A stretch of 64,000 nucleotides of DNA from Micromonospora sp. U21 (GTDB taxonomy: Bacteria; Actinomycetota; Actinomycetes; Mycobacteriales; Micromonosporaceae): positions 1 through 64,000 of the forward strand of contig NZ_JAGPYK010000022.1 in assembly GCF_018070045.1 (NCBI RefSeq), in the 5' to 3' direction. A program made the translations under genes and the position numbers. The notes under the pieces were generated by a model that worked only from the letters and a program-made list of their open reading frames with translations, made no database searches and was not told the DNA's origin. Positions 8,790 through 17,020 of the stretch are shown here, one piece after another (the stretch's first letter is position 1; every line of letters starts with the position of its first letter).

Positions 8790-9338
8790 GTGCAGGACAC
8801 CGTCGCCGTCGCGCTGATCACCGCTCTGTCCACGTTGGCCGCCGCCGCCCTGACCGGGCTGGTCGGCGCGCGCAGCACCCGCCGGCAGCTGGCCCACCAG
8901 CTCACCGTCGCCCGGCAGGAGAACGTCGAACGGCGGGCCACGCGCCGCGGCGAGCTGCGCCGGGAGGCGTACGTCGGGTTCCTGAGCGCCTGCGACCAGG
9001 CGTACCGGCGGTTGGACCGGCGGTGGGTGGAGGCCGGCGGGGACGAGCCGGCGCCCGGCTATGACGAGACGTACGCGGCGATGCGTGCCGTGGACGAGGC
9101 GTACAACCTGGTGTTGCTGGAGGGCCCGGCGGAGGTCGCGTCGGCGGCCCGGTCGGTGCAGGCCAGCGTCACTGCGGAGCACGCCGACCAGCGCCGGCTC
9201 GGTGGCGAGCCGGGCAGCGTGACGGTGCCGCTGCGCGAGCGGCACCGGGAGCGATGGCTCGCCGCGATCGAGGTACGGACGAATCGCCGGATTTCATTCG
9301 TCAATGCCGTACGCCCGGTGTTGGATCGGGACGAGTGA
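8790..9338 (+). CDS. Membrane-anchored protein of unknown function
   Basis: The 182-residue product starts at GTG 8790 with a hydrophobic segment (AVALITALSTLAAAALTGLV, residues about 5-25), then a long, charged, mainly helical region rich in Arg and Glu. This layout is seen in many actinomycete proteins annotated only as hypothetical. The segment could act as an N-terminal membrane anchor with the rest in the cytoplasm. No catalytic motif is seen. It ends 22 nt before the next gene and may share its transcript. Confidence 0.65.
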   Translation: MQDTVAVALITALSTLAAAALTGLVGARSTRRQLAHQLTVARQENVERRATRRGELRREAYVGFLSACDQAYRRLDRRWVEAGGDEPAPGYDETYAAMRAVDEAYNLVLLEGPAEVASAARSVQASVTAEHADQRRLGGEPGSVTVPLRERHRERWLAAIEVRTNRRISFVNAVRPVLDRDE

Positions 9339-9360
9339 CGCCGACGATCGGGGGTGCCGG

Positions 9361-10158
9361 GTGAGCTACGCGGAGCTCAACGGGCTCCGGCTCTGGTACG
9401 AGTCGCACGGCGACGGTCCGCCGTTGGTGCTGCTGCACGGCGGCTACGGGTCGGTGGAGATGTTCGCCCCGATCGTGCCGGCGCTGAGCCAGCGACGTCG
9501 GGTCGTCGCGGTCGACCTTCAGGGCCACGGGCGCACCGCCGACGTCGACCGCCCGCTGCGCTACGAGACGATGGCCGACGACATCGCCGCGCTGCTCGGG
9601 CACCTCGACCTGTCCTCGGCCGACGTGCTGGGCTACTCGCTGGGCGGCGGTGTCGCGCTGCGTACCGCCATCCAGCACCCGACTCTGGTGCGCCGGCTGG
9701 TGCTGGTCTCCACTCCCTGCAAGCGGAGTGGCTGGTATTCGGACGTGCTGGCGGCCATCGCCACCCAGGACGAGCGGGTCGGCGAGGAGATGCGTGGCAC
9801 GCCACCGCACCAGCTCTACGAGCGGGTCGCCCCGCGCCCGCAGGACTGGCCGCAGCTCTGGGCCAAGACCGGTGACCTGCTGCGCCGCGACTACGACTGG
9901 TCCGCTGAGGTGGCCCGGCTGGTCATCCCGACGTTGTTGGTCTTCGCCGACGCCGACTCGATCCCGACCAGTCACGTGGCGGAGTTCTTCGGGCTGCTCG
10001 GCGGCGGCCACCGCGACGCCGGTTGGGACGGCACCGACCGTCCGGCCGCCCGGCTGGCTGTGCTGCCCGGGCACACGCACTACGACATCGTGGGCGCACC
10101 TGCTCTGCCGGCCGCGGTGCTGCCGTTCCTCACCCACCAGGTCGGCGCGCCCGCCTGA
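9361..10158 (+). CDS. Alpha/beta-fold hydrolase
   Basis: The 265-residue enzyme has the full set of alpha/beta hydrolase marks. There is an oxyanion-hole region LLHGGYGS, a nucleophile elbow GYSLGG (Ser near residue 98), an acid residue in LVFADADSIP and a catalytic His in PGHTHYD near the C-terminus. The GTG start at 9361 gives the usual N-terminus of this family. The likely reaction is hydrolysis of an ester or a related small molecule; the substrate cannot be told. The gene follows the hypothetical membrane protein closely and converges on the SDR gene. Confidence 0.9.
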   Translation: MSYAELNGLRLWYESHGDGPPLVLLHGGYGSVEMFAPIVPALSQRRRVVAVDLQGHGRTADVDRPLRYETMADDIAALLGHLDLSSADVLGYSLGGGVALRTAIQHPTLVRRLVLVSTPCKRSGWYSDVLAAIATQDERVGEEMRGTPPHQLYERVAPRPQDWPQLWAKTGDLLRRDYDWSAEVARLVIPTLLVFADADSIPTSHVAEFFGLLGGGHRDAGWDGTDRPAARLAVLPGHTHYDIVGAPALPAAVLPFLTHQVGAPA

Positions 10159-10220
10159 CCCGCCCGTCGAGCGGGGGAGATGGTTGAGGCCGGGCGCGCC
10201 GGATGGTGAGCCCGGTGTGC

Positions 10221-10964
10221 TCAGCTGGTGAATCCGCCGTCCACGTTGACCACCGCACCGGTCACGTAACCGGCCTCGGGGCTGGCCAGGTGCGCGACGG
10301 TGGCCGCGATGTCGGCGGGGCGAGCGTAGCGGCCGACGGCGGTGAAGCCGGCGATCGCCGCCGCGTTCGGCCCGTCCGCCGGGTTGGCGTCGGTGTCCGT
10401 CGGGCCGGGGTTCACCAGGTTGACGGTGATGCCCCGGGGTCCCAGCTCGCGGGCTAGGCCCCGGGTCAGCCCGACCAGGGCGGTCTTGCTCATCGAGTAG
10501 AGGGCCAGCCCGGGGAACACGGCCCGTTCACCGACGTTGCTGCCGATGCTGATGATCCGCCCACCGTCGCCCAGGTGCCGCAGCGCCGCCTGCGCGGCGA
10601 TGTACGGCGCCCGGACGTTGACCGCGATCGTCTGCTCCAGCTCCGCCGTGCCGAGATCGTCCATGGCGCCGACCAGGAACACCGCGGCGTTGTTCACCAG
10701 GATGTCCAGCCGGCCCAGCTCGGCGACCGCCCGGTCGACCGCGTCCCGCACGGCGGTCGGGTCGGCGCCGTCAGCCTGGATGACCAGCGCCCGCCGGCCC
10801 AGCGCCTCGATCTGCTTCACCACGATCGCGGCCTGCTCCGCGTTCTCCCGGTAGGTCAGTGCCACGTCGGCCCCGTCCTGTGCCAAGCGCAGGGCGATAC
10901 CCGCTCCGATGCCCCGGGAACCCCCGGTCACCAGCGCTACCTTGCCGTCAAGTGTCGTCGTCAT
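10221..10964 (-). CDS. Short-chain dehydrogenase/reductase (3-oxoacyl-ACP reductase-like)
   Basis: This 247-residue enzyme is a classical SDR. It has the cofactor motif TGGSRGIGAG near residue 13, an NNAA motif, the catalytic Ser in IISIGSNVGE, YxxxK in LYSMSKTAL, and the PGPTDTD loop. The basic residue pattern after the first strand suggests NADP(H). The ATG at 10964 gives the standard MTTTLDGKVALVTGG start; a longer upstream frame is unlikely to be coding. It stands alone between convergent and divergent neighbours, so the substrate is open. Confidence 0.92.
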   Translation of the reverse strand: MTTTLDGKVALVTGGSRGIGAGIALRLAQDGADVALTYRENAEQAAIVVKQIEALGRRALVIQADGADPTAVRDAVDRAVAELGRLDILVNNAAVFLVGAMDDLGTAELEQTIAVNVRAPYIAAQAALRHLGDGGRIISIGSNVGERAVFPGLALYSMSKTALVGLTRGLARELGPRGITVNLVNPGPTDTDANPADGPNAAAIAGFTAVGRYARPADIAATVAHLASPEAGYVTGAVVNVDGGFTS

Positions 10965-11139
10965 GCAAACGATCATGTCGGCGCGCCGGCCCCTCGTCTG
11001 GCGGCCATCGGACGCCTCGTTCCCACCCCCGGGTCCGTTTTCCGCCATGCCCACCCGGTCCTCCCGCGGCACCGGGGGAGACCGGGAGAGGGGGCGGTGA
11101 TGGCGGCCGAACTATTGTCGTGAGACGAGCTCAGGAGGC

Positions 11140-11775
11140 GTGGCTGTGCAGCTGTCAGACATCGAGGCGGTGCTGTTCGACATGGATGGCACCCTGGTGG
11201 ACTCCGACGCCGCCGTCGAGCGGGCCTGGTGGAGCTGGGCGGTCGAGTACGGCGTCGCACCCGCGGCGGCGCTGGCGATCGCGCACGGCAGCCCCGCCGA
11301 CCGCACCGTTCGCCGGCTCCTGCCCGGGCTCGATGGCACGGCCGTCGCGGCGGCGTCGGCACGGCAGCTGGCGTTGCAGTACGACGACCTGTCCGACGTC
11401 ACGGCCACCCCGGGCGCCCACGAGCTGCTGCTGACACTGGCCCGGCTGGGGTTGCCCTGGGCGGTGGTGACCAGCGCCGACGCCCGCCTGGCCGAGGTCC
11501 GGCTCCGTGCGGCCGGCATCGATCCGCCCGTGCTGGTCACGGTGGAGGACGTCAGCGCGGGCAAGCCGGACCCCCAGGGCTACCTGCGGGCCGCCGAGCT
11601 GCTCGACGTGTCCGCGGCGCGGTGCCTGGTGGTCGAGGACGCCGAGGTGGGGCTGCTCGCGGGGCGGGCGGCCGGGGCGATGACCGCCGCGCTGAAGGGG
11701 CTCGACGGCGACCTGCGCCTCGACGACCTGACGCATCTGGCGGACCGGCTCGAGTCGGCACCAGCGTCCCCCTGA
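11140..11775 (+). CDS. HAD-family phosphatase (sugar-phosphatase/phosphoglycolate type)
   Basis: The 211-residue protein carries all HAD motifs: DMDGTLVDSD (nucleophile Asp and acid Asp), a motif II Thr/Ser in WAVVTSAD, the motif III Lys in AGKPDPQGYL and the acidic motif IV VVEDAEVGLLAG. An alpha-helical cap lies between motifs I and II, as in sugar-phosphatase and phosphoglycolate phosphatase relatives. It would dephosphorylate a small sugar phosphate in the cytosol. The GTG start follows an AGGAGG-like site. It reads away from the SDR gene. Confidence 0.9.
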   Translation: MAVQLSDIEAVLFDMDGTLVDSDAAVERAWWSWAVEYGVAPAAALAIAHGSPADRTVRRLLPGLDGTAVAAASARQLALQYDDLSDVTATPGAHELLLTLARLGLPWAVVTSADARLAEVRLRAAGIDPPVLVTVEDVSAGKPDPQGYLRAAELLDVSAARCLVVEDAEVGLLAGRAAGAMTAALKGLDGDLRLDDLTHLADRLESAPASP

Positions 11776-11811
11776 CCGTTGCGGCACCCGTGCGGGTCGC
11801 CGCGCCCCGGG

Positions 11812-12015
11812 CGGGTCAGCCCAGGCGGTCGACAACCAGGGGAGCAGGGCGTCGGCCTGAGCCTGCTGGAACGCGCGGACCGTGGGGATGCCGGGCGGCG
11901 GGCGCCGTCGGTGAAGAAGCCGGCCAACCCGGCGTAGAACCCGGTGAGCACGGCGGGGTCGACGCCGGCGGTGAGCGGCAGCCGGCGCAGCGCCTCGGTC
12001 AACGAGGTGCGGGCC
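11812..12015 (-). pseudogene. Possible frameshifted gene remnant, unidentified
   Basis: On the minus strand two frames join into a plausible helical peptide: TEALRRLPLTAGVDPAVLTG and FYAGLAGFFTD continue, after a one-base shift near 11895, with IPTVRAFQQAQADALLPWL. The codon bias looks coding on both sides of the shift. It overlaps the 3' end of the neighbouring membrane-protein gene and has no start of its own. I do not recognise the family. Confidence 0.3.
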
Positions 12016-12616
12016 CGGCCAGGGACGGCGGATCGGGGCGGGTGAGGCGGACCGCGGTCAGGGCGATCAGGAGCAGGGTCAGGGCGAAGAGCAGCGCGTT
12101 GAGGACGACCGTGGGGTACCCGAGTCGGGGTACGTCGAGGAACGGGTAGAGGTAGCGGTCCTCGTCCCGGCCGAGGGCGCCGCGGACCAGGATCACCGTG
12201 ATCCACACCAACGGATAGCCGAGCAGGCTGACCGCGTACGCCGGACGCAGGGTCGCTCGGGGACGGCGGGTGAGCCACTCCGCGGCGGCCAGCGGCGGCG
12301 CGACCGCGTGCAGCAGCAGGTTGCCGGCATCGGAGACCGGCCCCCGGGCGTCGGTCGTCGCCACCATCGCGTAGCCGCTCCACGGATTCGCCAACACCAG
12401 GACGAAGACCAGGGCGGTGCCGACCAGGTAGACGGTGAGCGCGGTGCGCAACCGGTCGCCGCCGCCGGCCAGCAGCGCCACCAGGTAGGCCAGGTCGACC
12501 TGCACGGTGAAGTAGAACAGCAGCTCGACAGGCTCGTCGCGCGCGGCGATCACGGAGAGGGCCAGCCCGACGGCGATCACCGCGCCGGCGCTGACCCGCA
12601 GGACCCGGCCCGACAC
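11999..12616 (-). CDS. Pr6Pr-type membrane protein
   Basis: The 205-residue product has six predicted membrane helices, for example VLLFYFTVQVDLAY-like and VVLNALLFALTLLLIALTAV segments. A loop HAVAPPLAAAEWL and the stretch YPLVWITVILVRG match the actinobacterial Pr6Pr (FAR-17a/AIG1-like) family, whose role is unknown; animal relatives hydrolyse hydroxy-fatty-acid esters. The GTG at 12616 is the only start leaving a clean first helix. Its promoter lies within the 5' end of the divergent MprF-like remnant. Confidence 0.75.
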   Translation of the reverse strand: MSGRVLRVSAGAVIAVGLALSVIAARDEPVELLFYFTVQVDLAYLVALLAGGGDRLRTALTVYLVGTALVFVLVLANPWSGYAMVATTDARGPVSDAGNLLLHAVAPPLAAAEWLTRRPRATLRPAYAVSLLGYPLVWITVILVRGALGRDEDRYLYPFLDVPRLGYPTVVLNALLFALTLLLIALTAVRLTRPDPPSLAGPAPR

Positions 12617-12633
12617 GCGGCGGACGCTACCAT

Positions 12634-13393
12634 CGCCGCATCGACGGACGCCATGACGAGCAACTGCGCCGGGTGCGGGCGATCCTGGCCGCCGACGTCG
12701 ACCGGGAGCCGGATGCCGCGCTCGCACTCCTCGGCGACAAGCGGTTCCACTTCTCGCCGTCCGGGGCCAGCTTCCTGATGTACGGGGTGTGCGGCCGCTC
12801 CTGGATCGCCTTCGGACCGCCGGTGGGGCCGGCCGCCGAACGGTACGGGCTGCTGGCCGACTTCTGCGCGACGGCCCGGCGGGCCGGCCGGCGCCCGGCC
12901 GTGTACCACGTCGGCGCCGCGCTGCTGCCCGAGCTGCGCCGGCTGGGCCTCGCCGTGCATCCGGTGGGGGAGTCGGCGAGCGTTGCCGATCGCGGTGCTG
13001 CGACAGCGCGGCCGGGCGGTGGCCTTCGCCGCGCTGCTGCCGACGCCGCACCGGTGGGGCGTGGACCTGCTGCGGTACCGCCCGGACGCGCCACCCACCG
13101 TGATGGACCATCTCCTGGTCGAGGTGCTGCACGCGGCGCGGGACCGGGGAATGACCAGCGTCGAGCTGGGGCTGGCTCCGCTGTCCGGGCTGACCGGCGC
13201 GGACCCGCTGTGCCGGCTGGGCCGGACGGTGTACGCGTACGGCGAGCACTGGTACCGCTTCCGGGAGCTGCGCCGGTTCAAGGCGAAGTTCGCGCCGGTC
13301 TGGTCCCCGCGTCACCTCGCCGCACCTCGGGGATGGCAGCTCCCGCTGGTGCTGGCCCAGGTCGGTCGGCTGTCGTCGCGTCCGCTGCGCTGA
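12634..13393 (+). pseudogene. Broken DUF2156 (MprF-type lysylphosphatidylglycerol synthase) gene
   Basis: Two reading frames together resemble the C-terminal transferase domain of MprF-like proteins, which attach amino acids to phosphatidylglycerol. The first frame (from about 12634, continuing to ~12980) has FHFSPSGASFLMYGV and SWIAFGPPVGP. The second (12983-13393) has HLLVEVLHAARDRGM and the typical end RFKAKFAPVW. Roughly 80 residues that normally lie between them are missing, the frames do not match, and the N-terminal membrane half is absent. The 3' end overlaps the convergent glycosyltransferase gene. It is best read as a decayed gene; the second part could still be translated from an internal ATG at 12983. 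Confidence 0.7.
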
Positions 13394-14573
13394 CGGGCCG
13401 CAGCGTCGCGTACAGGGCGGTCAGCTCGGCCAGGTAACGCGGCCCGGACCAGGCCGCCACCGCCGCCCGGCCGTCCCGGACCACCGCGGCGCGCAGCTCC
13501 GGCTCGGTCAGCAGCCGGGTCAGCAACGCCCCGAACGCCGTCGCGGTGGGCTCGGCGACCGGCCGGGTGGTGGCGGTGCCGGGCCGCTCGGTCAGCGCGG
13601 GGTCCACCATGGCCACGGGCAGTCCGTACGCCTCGGCCTCGGAGAGCGTCAGACCCTGGGTGTCGGTGGTGGAGGCGAACGCGAGCACGTCCGCCGCCCG
13701 GTAGTACGCGCCGACCCGGTCGTGCGGCACCGGGCGCAGAAGGTGCAGCGCGTCAGCCACGCCGAGCCGGCGGGCCGCCCGACGGACCGCGAGCCGGTAC
13801 CGCCGCGCCCCGAGCAGCACCAGCCGTGCCGCCGGCAGCTCGCGGCGGACCCGGGCGAACGCGGCCAGCAACAGGTCCGGGTTCTTCTCCGGCGTGGTGC
13901 GGCCCACCGCGAGCAGCACCGGCGCGTCCGCCGCGATGCCCAGCCGGGCCCGCAGCCTCCGCCGGTCGTCGGCGTCGGCGCCCGGTGCGGCGACCGGGGT
14001 CGGCAGCACCACGATCGGGGTCCGTCCGGCCATCGGGGCCATCAGCGCCGCGGTCTTCGCCGACGGGGTGATCAGCACGCTGGTGTACGCCAGCAGGCAC
14101 CGCCCGAGCGCCGCCAGCCGAGCCTGCCGGGCCGGCCCCGGGCGGGCCAGCGCCCACAGGTCCCGGACCCGCCAGCGCAGGCCCAGCCGCAGGCCGGCGT
14201 ACGCGGCGCCGATCGGCACCTCGGGGTAGTGCGCCGCGTACGCCACCAGGTCGGTGTGCCAGGTGAGCACGGTCGGTACGCCCCGCTCGGCGGCCCAGCG
14301 CAGCCCGGCGATGCCGAGCGGGCCGGTGGTGTGGACGTGCACCACGTCGACCGGCGCGTCTGGCGGCCGCGGCGGCGCCAGCCGGTACGGCCGGGTCGGC
14401 ACCGGCAGCGAGGGCACCTCACCCGGTTGGCGGCGCCGTCGGGACAGCGGGCCGGGGCAGTGCAGGACGACCCGGTGGTCGGCCGCGCGCAGCAGCCCCA
14501 CGGTGGTGCCGACCGAGGTGGCCACCCCCTCCGGGTTGGCGAGATGGCTGTCGCTGACGTGGGCGATCCGCAC
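13278..14573 (-). CDS. GT4-family glycosyltransferase
   Basis: The 431-residue enzyme has two Rossmann-like halves. The N-terminal half starts VRIAHVSDSHLANPEGVATS, the acceptor-side motif of GT4 enzymes, and has VVHVHTTGPLGIAG. The C-terminal half has the nucleotide-sugar site VGRTTPEKNPDLLLAAF and TQGLTLSEAEAYGLPV. This resembles the mannosyltransferases and related enzymes that build membrane glycolipids or wall polymers at the inner face of the membrane. The GTG at 14573 sets the first strand. About 115 nt at its 3' end overlap the decayed MprF-like gene on the other strand. The donor sugar is unknown. Confidence 0.9.
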   Translation of the reverse strand: MRIAHVSDSHLANPEGVATSVGTTVGLLRAADHRVVLHCPGPLSRRRRQPGEVPSLPVPTRPYRLAPPRPPDAPVDVVHVHTTGPLGIAGLRWAAERGVPTVLTWHTDLVAYAAHYPEVPIGAAYAGLRLGLRWRVRDLWALARPGPARQARLAALGRCLLAYTSVLITPSAKTAALMAPMAGRTPIVVLPTPVAAPGADADDRRRLRARLGIAADAPVLLAVGRTTPEKNPDLLLAAFARVRRELPAARLVLLGARRYRLAVRRAARRLGVADALHLLRPVPHDRVGAYYRAADVLAFASTTDTQGLTLSEAEAYGLPVAMVDPALTERPGTATTRPVAEPTATAFGALLTRLLTEPELRAAVVRDGRAAVAAWSGPRYLAELTALYATLRPVSAADATTADRPGPAPAGAAIPEVRRGDAGTRPARTSP

Positions 14574-14698
14574 CCTGCCATCATCGCCGGGCCGCGCTCG
14601 TCGGGTCGCCCCGTCGGGCTCGCCCGGAAGGATCCCGGTGGCACGTCTGGCCCGGTTCTGCTGCACTACCCGCTGGACCCGACGCTGAGGGGGAGACG

Positions 14699-15196
14699 GT
14701 GACGCTGACGCTGACGCCGATGACCGAGCAGGACCTGGGCCGGCTGCGCGAGCCGCTGGAGCGGTTGTACGCCGAGGATCTGGCGGCGCACCGCGGGTTG
14801 ACCCCGGAGGCGGCCCGGGACCGGTCGGCGAGCCAGTTGCGGGAGCTGCTGCCGGGGGGCGCGGCCACCGAGGGCGTGCTGCTGCGGGTGGCCCGGGTCG
14901 ACGACGCCGAGGTCGGCTGGATCTGGGTGACCCTGCCCGGAACGGCCGGCGCGACCGACACGGCCGGCTCGCTGCGGGCCTGGATCCACAACATCGAGGT
15001 ACATCCGGCGCACCGGGGCCGGGGGTACGCACGTCGGATGATCCAGCTCATGGAGGTGGAACTGAGCCGTCTCGGCGTGCCCGAGCTGGGGTTGAACGTC
15101 TTCGGCACGAACACCGTGGCGATCGGGCTCTACCGGAGCCTGGGTTTCGAGGTCACCGCCCAGCAGATGGCCAAGCGGATCGACCCGGCGGGCTGA
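14699..15196 (+). CDS. GNAT-family N-acetyltransferase
   Basis: The 165-residue protein shows the acetyl-CoA binding signature of GNAT enzymes: strand IHNIEVHPAHRGRGYARRM with the pyrophosphate loop HRGRGYA, then LGLNVFGTNTVAIGLYRSLG, the usual motif B. It transfers an acetyl group from acetyl-CoA to an amine; the acceptor is unknown. The start is GTG 14699 after a GGGGGAGA site. It is divergent from the glycosyltransferase, with a 125-nt gap. Confidence 0.88.
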   Translation: MTLTLTPMTEQDLGRLREPLERLYAEDLAAHRGLTPEAARDRSASQLRELLPGGAATEGVLLRVARVDDAEVGWIWVTLPGTAGATDTAGSLRAWIHNIEVHPAHRGRGYARRMIQLMEVELSRLGVPELGLNVFGTNTVAIGLYRSLGFEVTAQQMAKRIDPAG

Positions 15197-15293
15197 TTAC
15201 GGGTCGTGGCCGGCTCCGGGGCGGTGGCTGTGGTGAGCGGTATACCGGTGAGTCACGAACATGCCTCTGAGGTATAGCGCTCGTTGACGACCT

Positions 15294-15330
15294 CGCCCGG
15301 GCTCGCCCCGGGCTCGCCCCGGGCTCGCCT
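15294..15330. repeat. 12-bp tandem repeat, three copies
   Basis: The unit CCCGGGCTCGCC is repeated three times in the leader of the pyruvyltransferase gene. It contains the palindrome CCCGGG, so short hairpins are possible in the mRNA. It may be a replication slippage product or a leader element. Confidence 0.7.
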
Positions 15331-15403
15331 CAGTCTCCTCGGCAGGACTGTTCACCCGACGAGCGGGAACCCCCGGCGGACCGCACCCGGGGAGGAGCGA
15401 CGG

Positions 15404-16546
15404 ATGACGCATGGTGCTGCACTGACCATTGGTGTGCTCGGCTCGTACGGTGGCCGAAACCTCGGCGACGAGGCGATCCTCACCGGCCTGCTCGCCGATC
15501 TGCGCGCACAGGAGCCGAACGCCCGCATCATCGTCTTCTCCCGCCACCCGGAGCACACCCGGCTCGCCCACCCCGACGTCGAGGCGGTGCCCTGGGAGGG
15601 CGTCAGCCGCACCGACTCCGCCCTGATCCTGGCCCAGCTCGACCTGCTCATCCTGGGCGGCGGTGGGATCCTCTACGACCGGGAGGCCCGCCGCTACCTG
15701 CGGGTGGTCCGGGTCGCCCAGGAACGCGGCCTGCCCCTGATCACGTACGCGGTGGGGGTCGGGCCGCTCAGCGACGCGGTGGACACCGGGATGGTCCGGG
15801 AAACGCTCGCCAGCGCGGTCCAGGTGACCGTCCGCGACCAGGAGTCCCGGATGGTGCTGGAGGAGGCGGGGCTGCTCAACCCGATCACGGTCACCGCTGA
15901 CCCGGCGTTCCTGTTGCAGCCGGAGGACTTCCCGCTCGAGCTGCTGCGCGAGGAGGGTGTGCCGGCCGGCAAGCGGCTGGTCGGGATCAGCGTGCGGGAG
16001 CCGGGACGGGCCGCCGAACGGCTCGACGTGGACGGCTACCACCGGCTGCTGGCCCAGATCGGTGACTTCCTGGTGAACCGGATCGACGCGTACGTGCTGT
16101 TCGTGCCGATGGAACGCGACGACATCCGGCACGCCCACGGGGTGCTGTCCCACATGATCGCCGCCGAGCGCGGGCGGATCCTGCACGGCACATACTCGCC
16201 GGAGCAGGTCCTCGGGTTGATGCGCCACTTCGACCTGGCCGTGGGCATGCGACTGCACTTCCTGATCTTCGCGGCGATGGTCGGCACCCCGTTCCTGCCG
16301 CTGCCGTACGCCGGCAAGGTCTTCGATTTGGCCCAGCGGCTCGGCGTGCCGGCGCTGCGCGGCGTCGAGCGGGAGGTCGAGGGGCCGCTGCTGGCCGAGG
16401 TCGACCGACTCTGGGACGAGCGGGAGCAGCGCGCCGAGGCCACCGCACGGCGGGTGGCCGAGGTTTGCGAGCAGGCCCGGGGCACCTCCGAGGTCACCCG
16501 TGGCGTGTTGGACAGCCTCCGTAGCCAGACCCTCACCCGCGTCTGA
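15404..16546 (+). CDS. Polysaccharide pyruvyl transferase family protein (CsaB-like)
   Basis: The 380-residue protein has a split glycosyltransferase-like fold. It starts with LGSYGGRNLGDEAIL, the conserved GNxGDEAI element of pyruvyltransferases, then LLILGGGGILYDRE, and near the C-terminus MRLHFLIFAA, the usual R-H-x2-I/F region. CsaB relatives add a pyruvate ketal from phosphoenolpyruvate to surface sugars that anchor wall proteins. The ATG at 15404 follows a strong GGAGGAGC site; the frame is open further upstream but without a better start. It stands alone, so the target glycan is unknown. Confidence 0.88.
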   Translation: MTHGAALTIGVLGSYGGRNLGDEAILTGLLADLRAQEPNARIIVFSRHPEHTRLAHPDVEAVPWEGVSRTDSALILAQLDLLILGGGGILYDREARRYLRVVRVAQERGLPLITYAVGVGPLSDAVDTGMVRETLASAVQVTVRDQESRMVLEEAGLLNPITVTADPAFLLQPEDFPLELLREEGVPAGKRLVGISVREPGRAAERLDVDGYHRLLAQIGDFLVNRIDAYVLFVPMERDDIRHAHGVLSHMIAAERGRILHGTYSPEQVLGLMRHFDLAVGMRLHFLIFAAMVGTPFLPLPYAGKVFDLAQRLGVPALRGVEREVEGPLLAEVDRLWDEREQRAEATARRVAEVCEQARGTSEVTRGVLDSLRSQTLTRV

Positions 16547-16555
16547 CTGGGCCGG

Positions 16556-16762
16556 TCACACCGCCGGGCCGGTCCACCGGTAGCGCCACTCGCCGGCGTC
16601 GTCGCCCGCGGACTCCAGCTCGTAGATCTGCGCCTCGGCCAGCCCGCCGGACCCGAGGTGATGGTGGGTCAACGGTGGACGGCCGTTGCTGTCCAGCTCG
16701 ACGGTGACGCTCTGCCCGTCCGCCGTGCCGCCGACGAGGAGGATCTGCACGGATGAAGCCAT
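16556..16762 (-). CDS. Small conserved hypothetical protein
   Basis: A 68-residue acidic protein is read from an ATG at 16762. It begins SSVQILLVGGTADGQSVTV and ends WRYRWTGPAV. The pattern of alternating hydrophobic residues suggests a small beta-rich domain. No motif gives a function. Good codon bias and a clean position between two plus-strand genes support it. Confidence 0.6.
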   Translation of the reverse strand: MASSVQILLVGGTADGQSVTVELDSNGRPPLTHHHLGSGGLAEAQIYELESAGDDAGEWRYRWTGPAV

Positions 16763-17020
16763 GCGCCCATCCTGCCCGCCGCGCTCCGACCGCGCAGCGG
16801 ATAGCGGGGCAGTGGGACGGCAAGCTCTTTCCGGCGGCGGTGTTGCCGATCCGCAGCTCGATCGGCTCGACGGTGTGTGAATCGGCGGCCGGTAGCGGCA
16901 ACGCGGGCACCCGGCCCCGTACGTCCACTCCGAGCCCGCCGACACCAGCAGGTCGACCGTGGCGACGCTAGCCCACCGGGGCCGCCTATTCTGGGCGCGG
17001 GCGGCGACGAGGGGGAGTAC

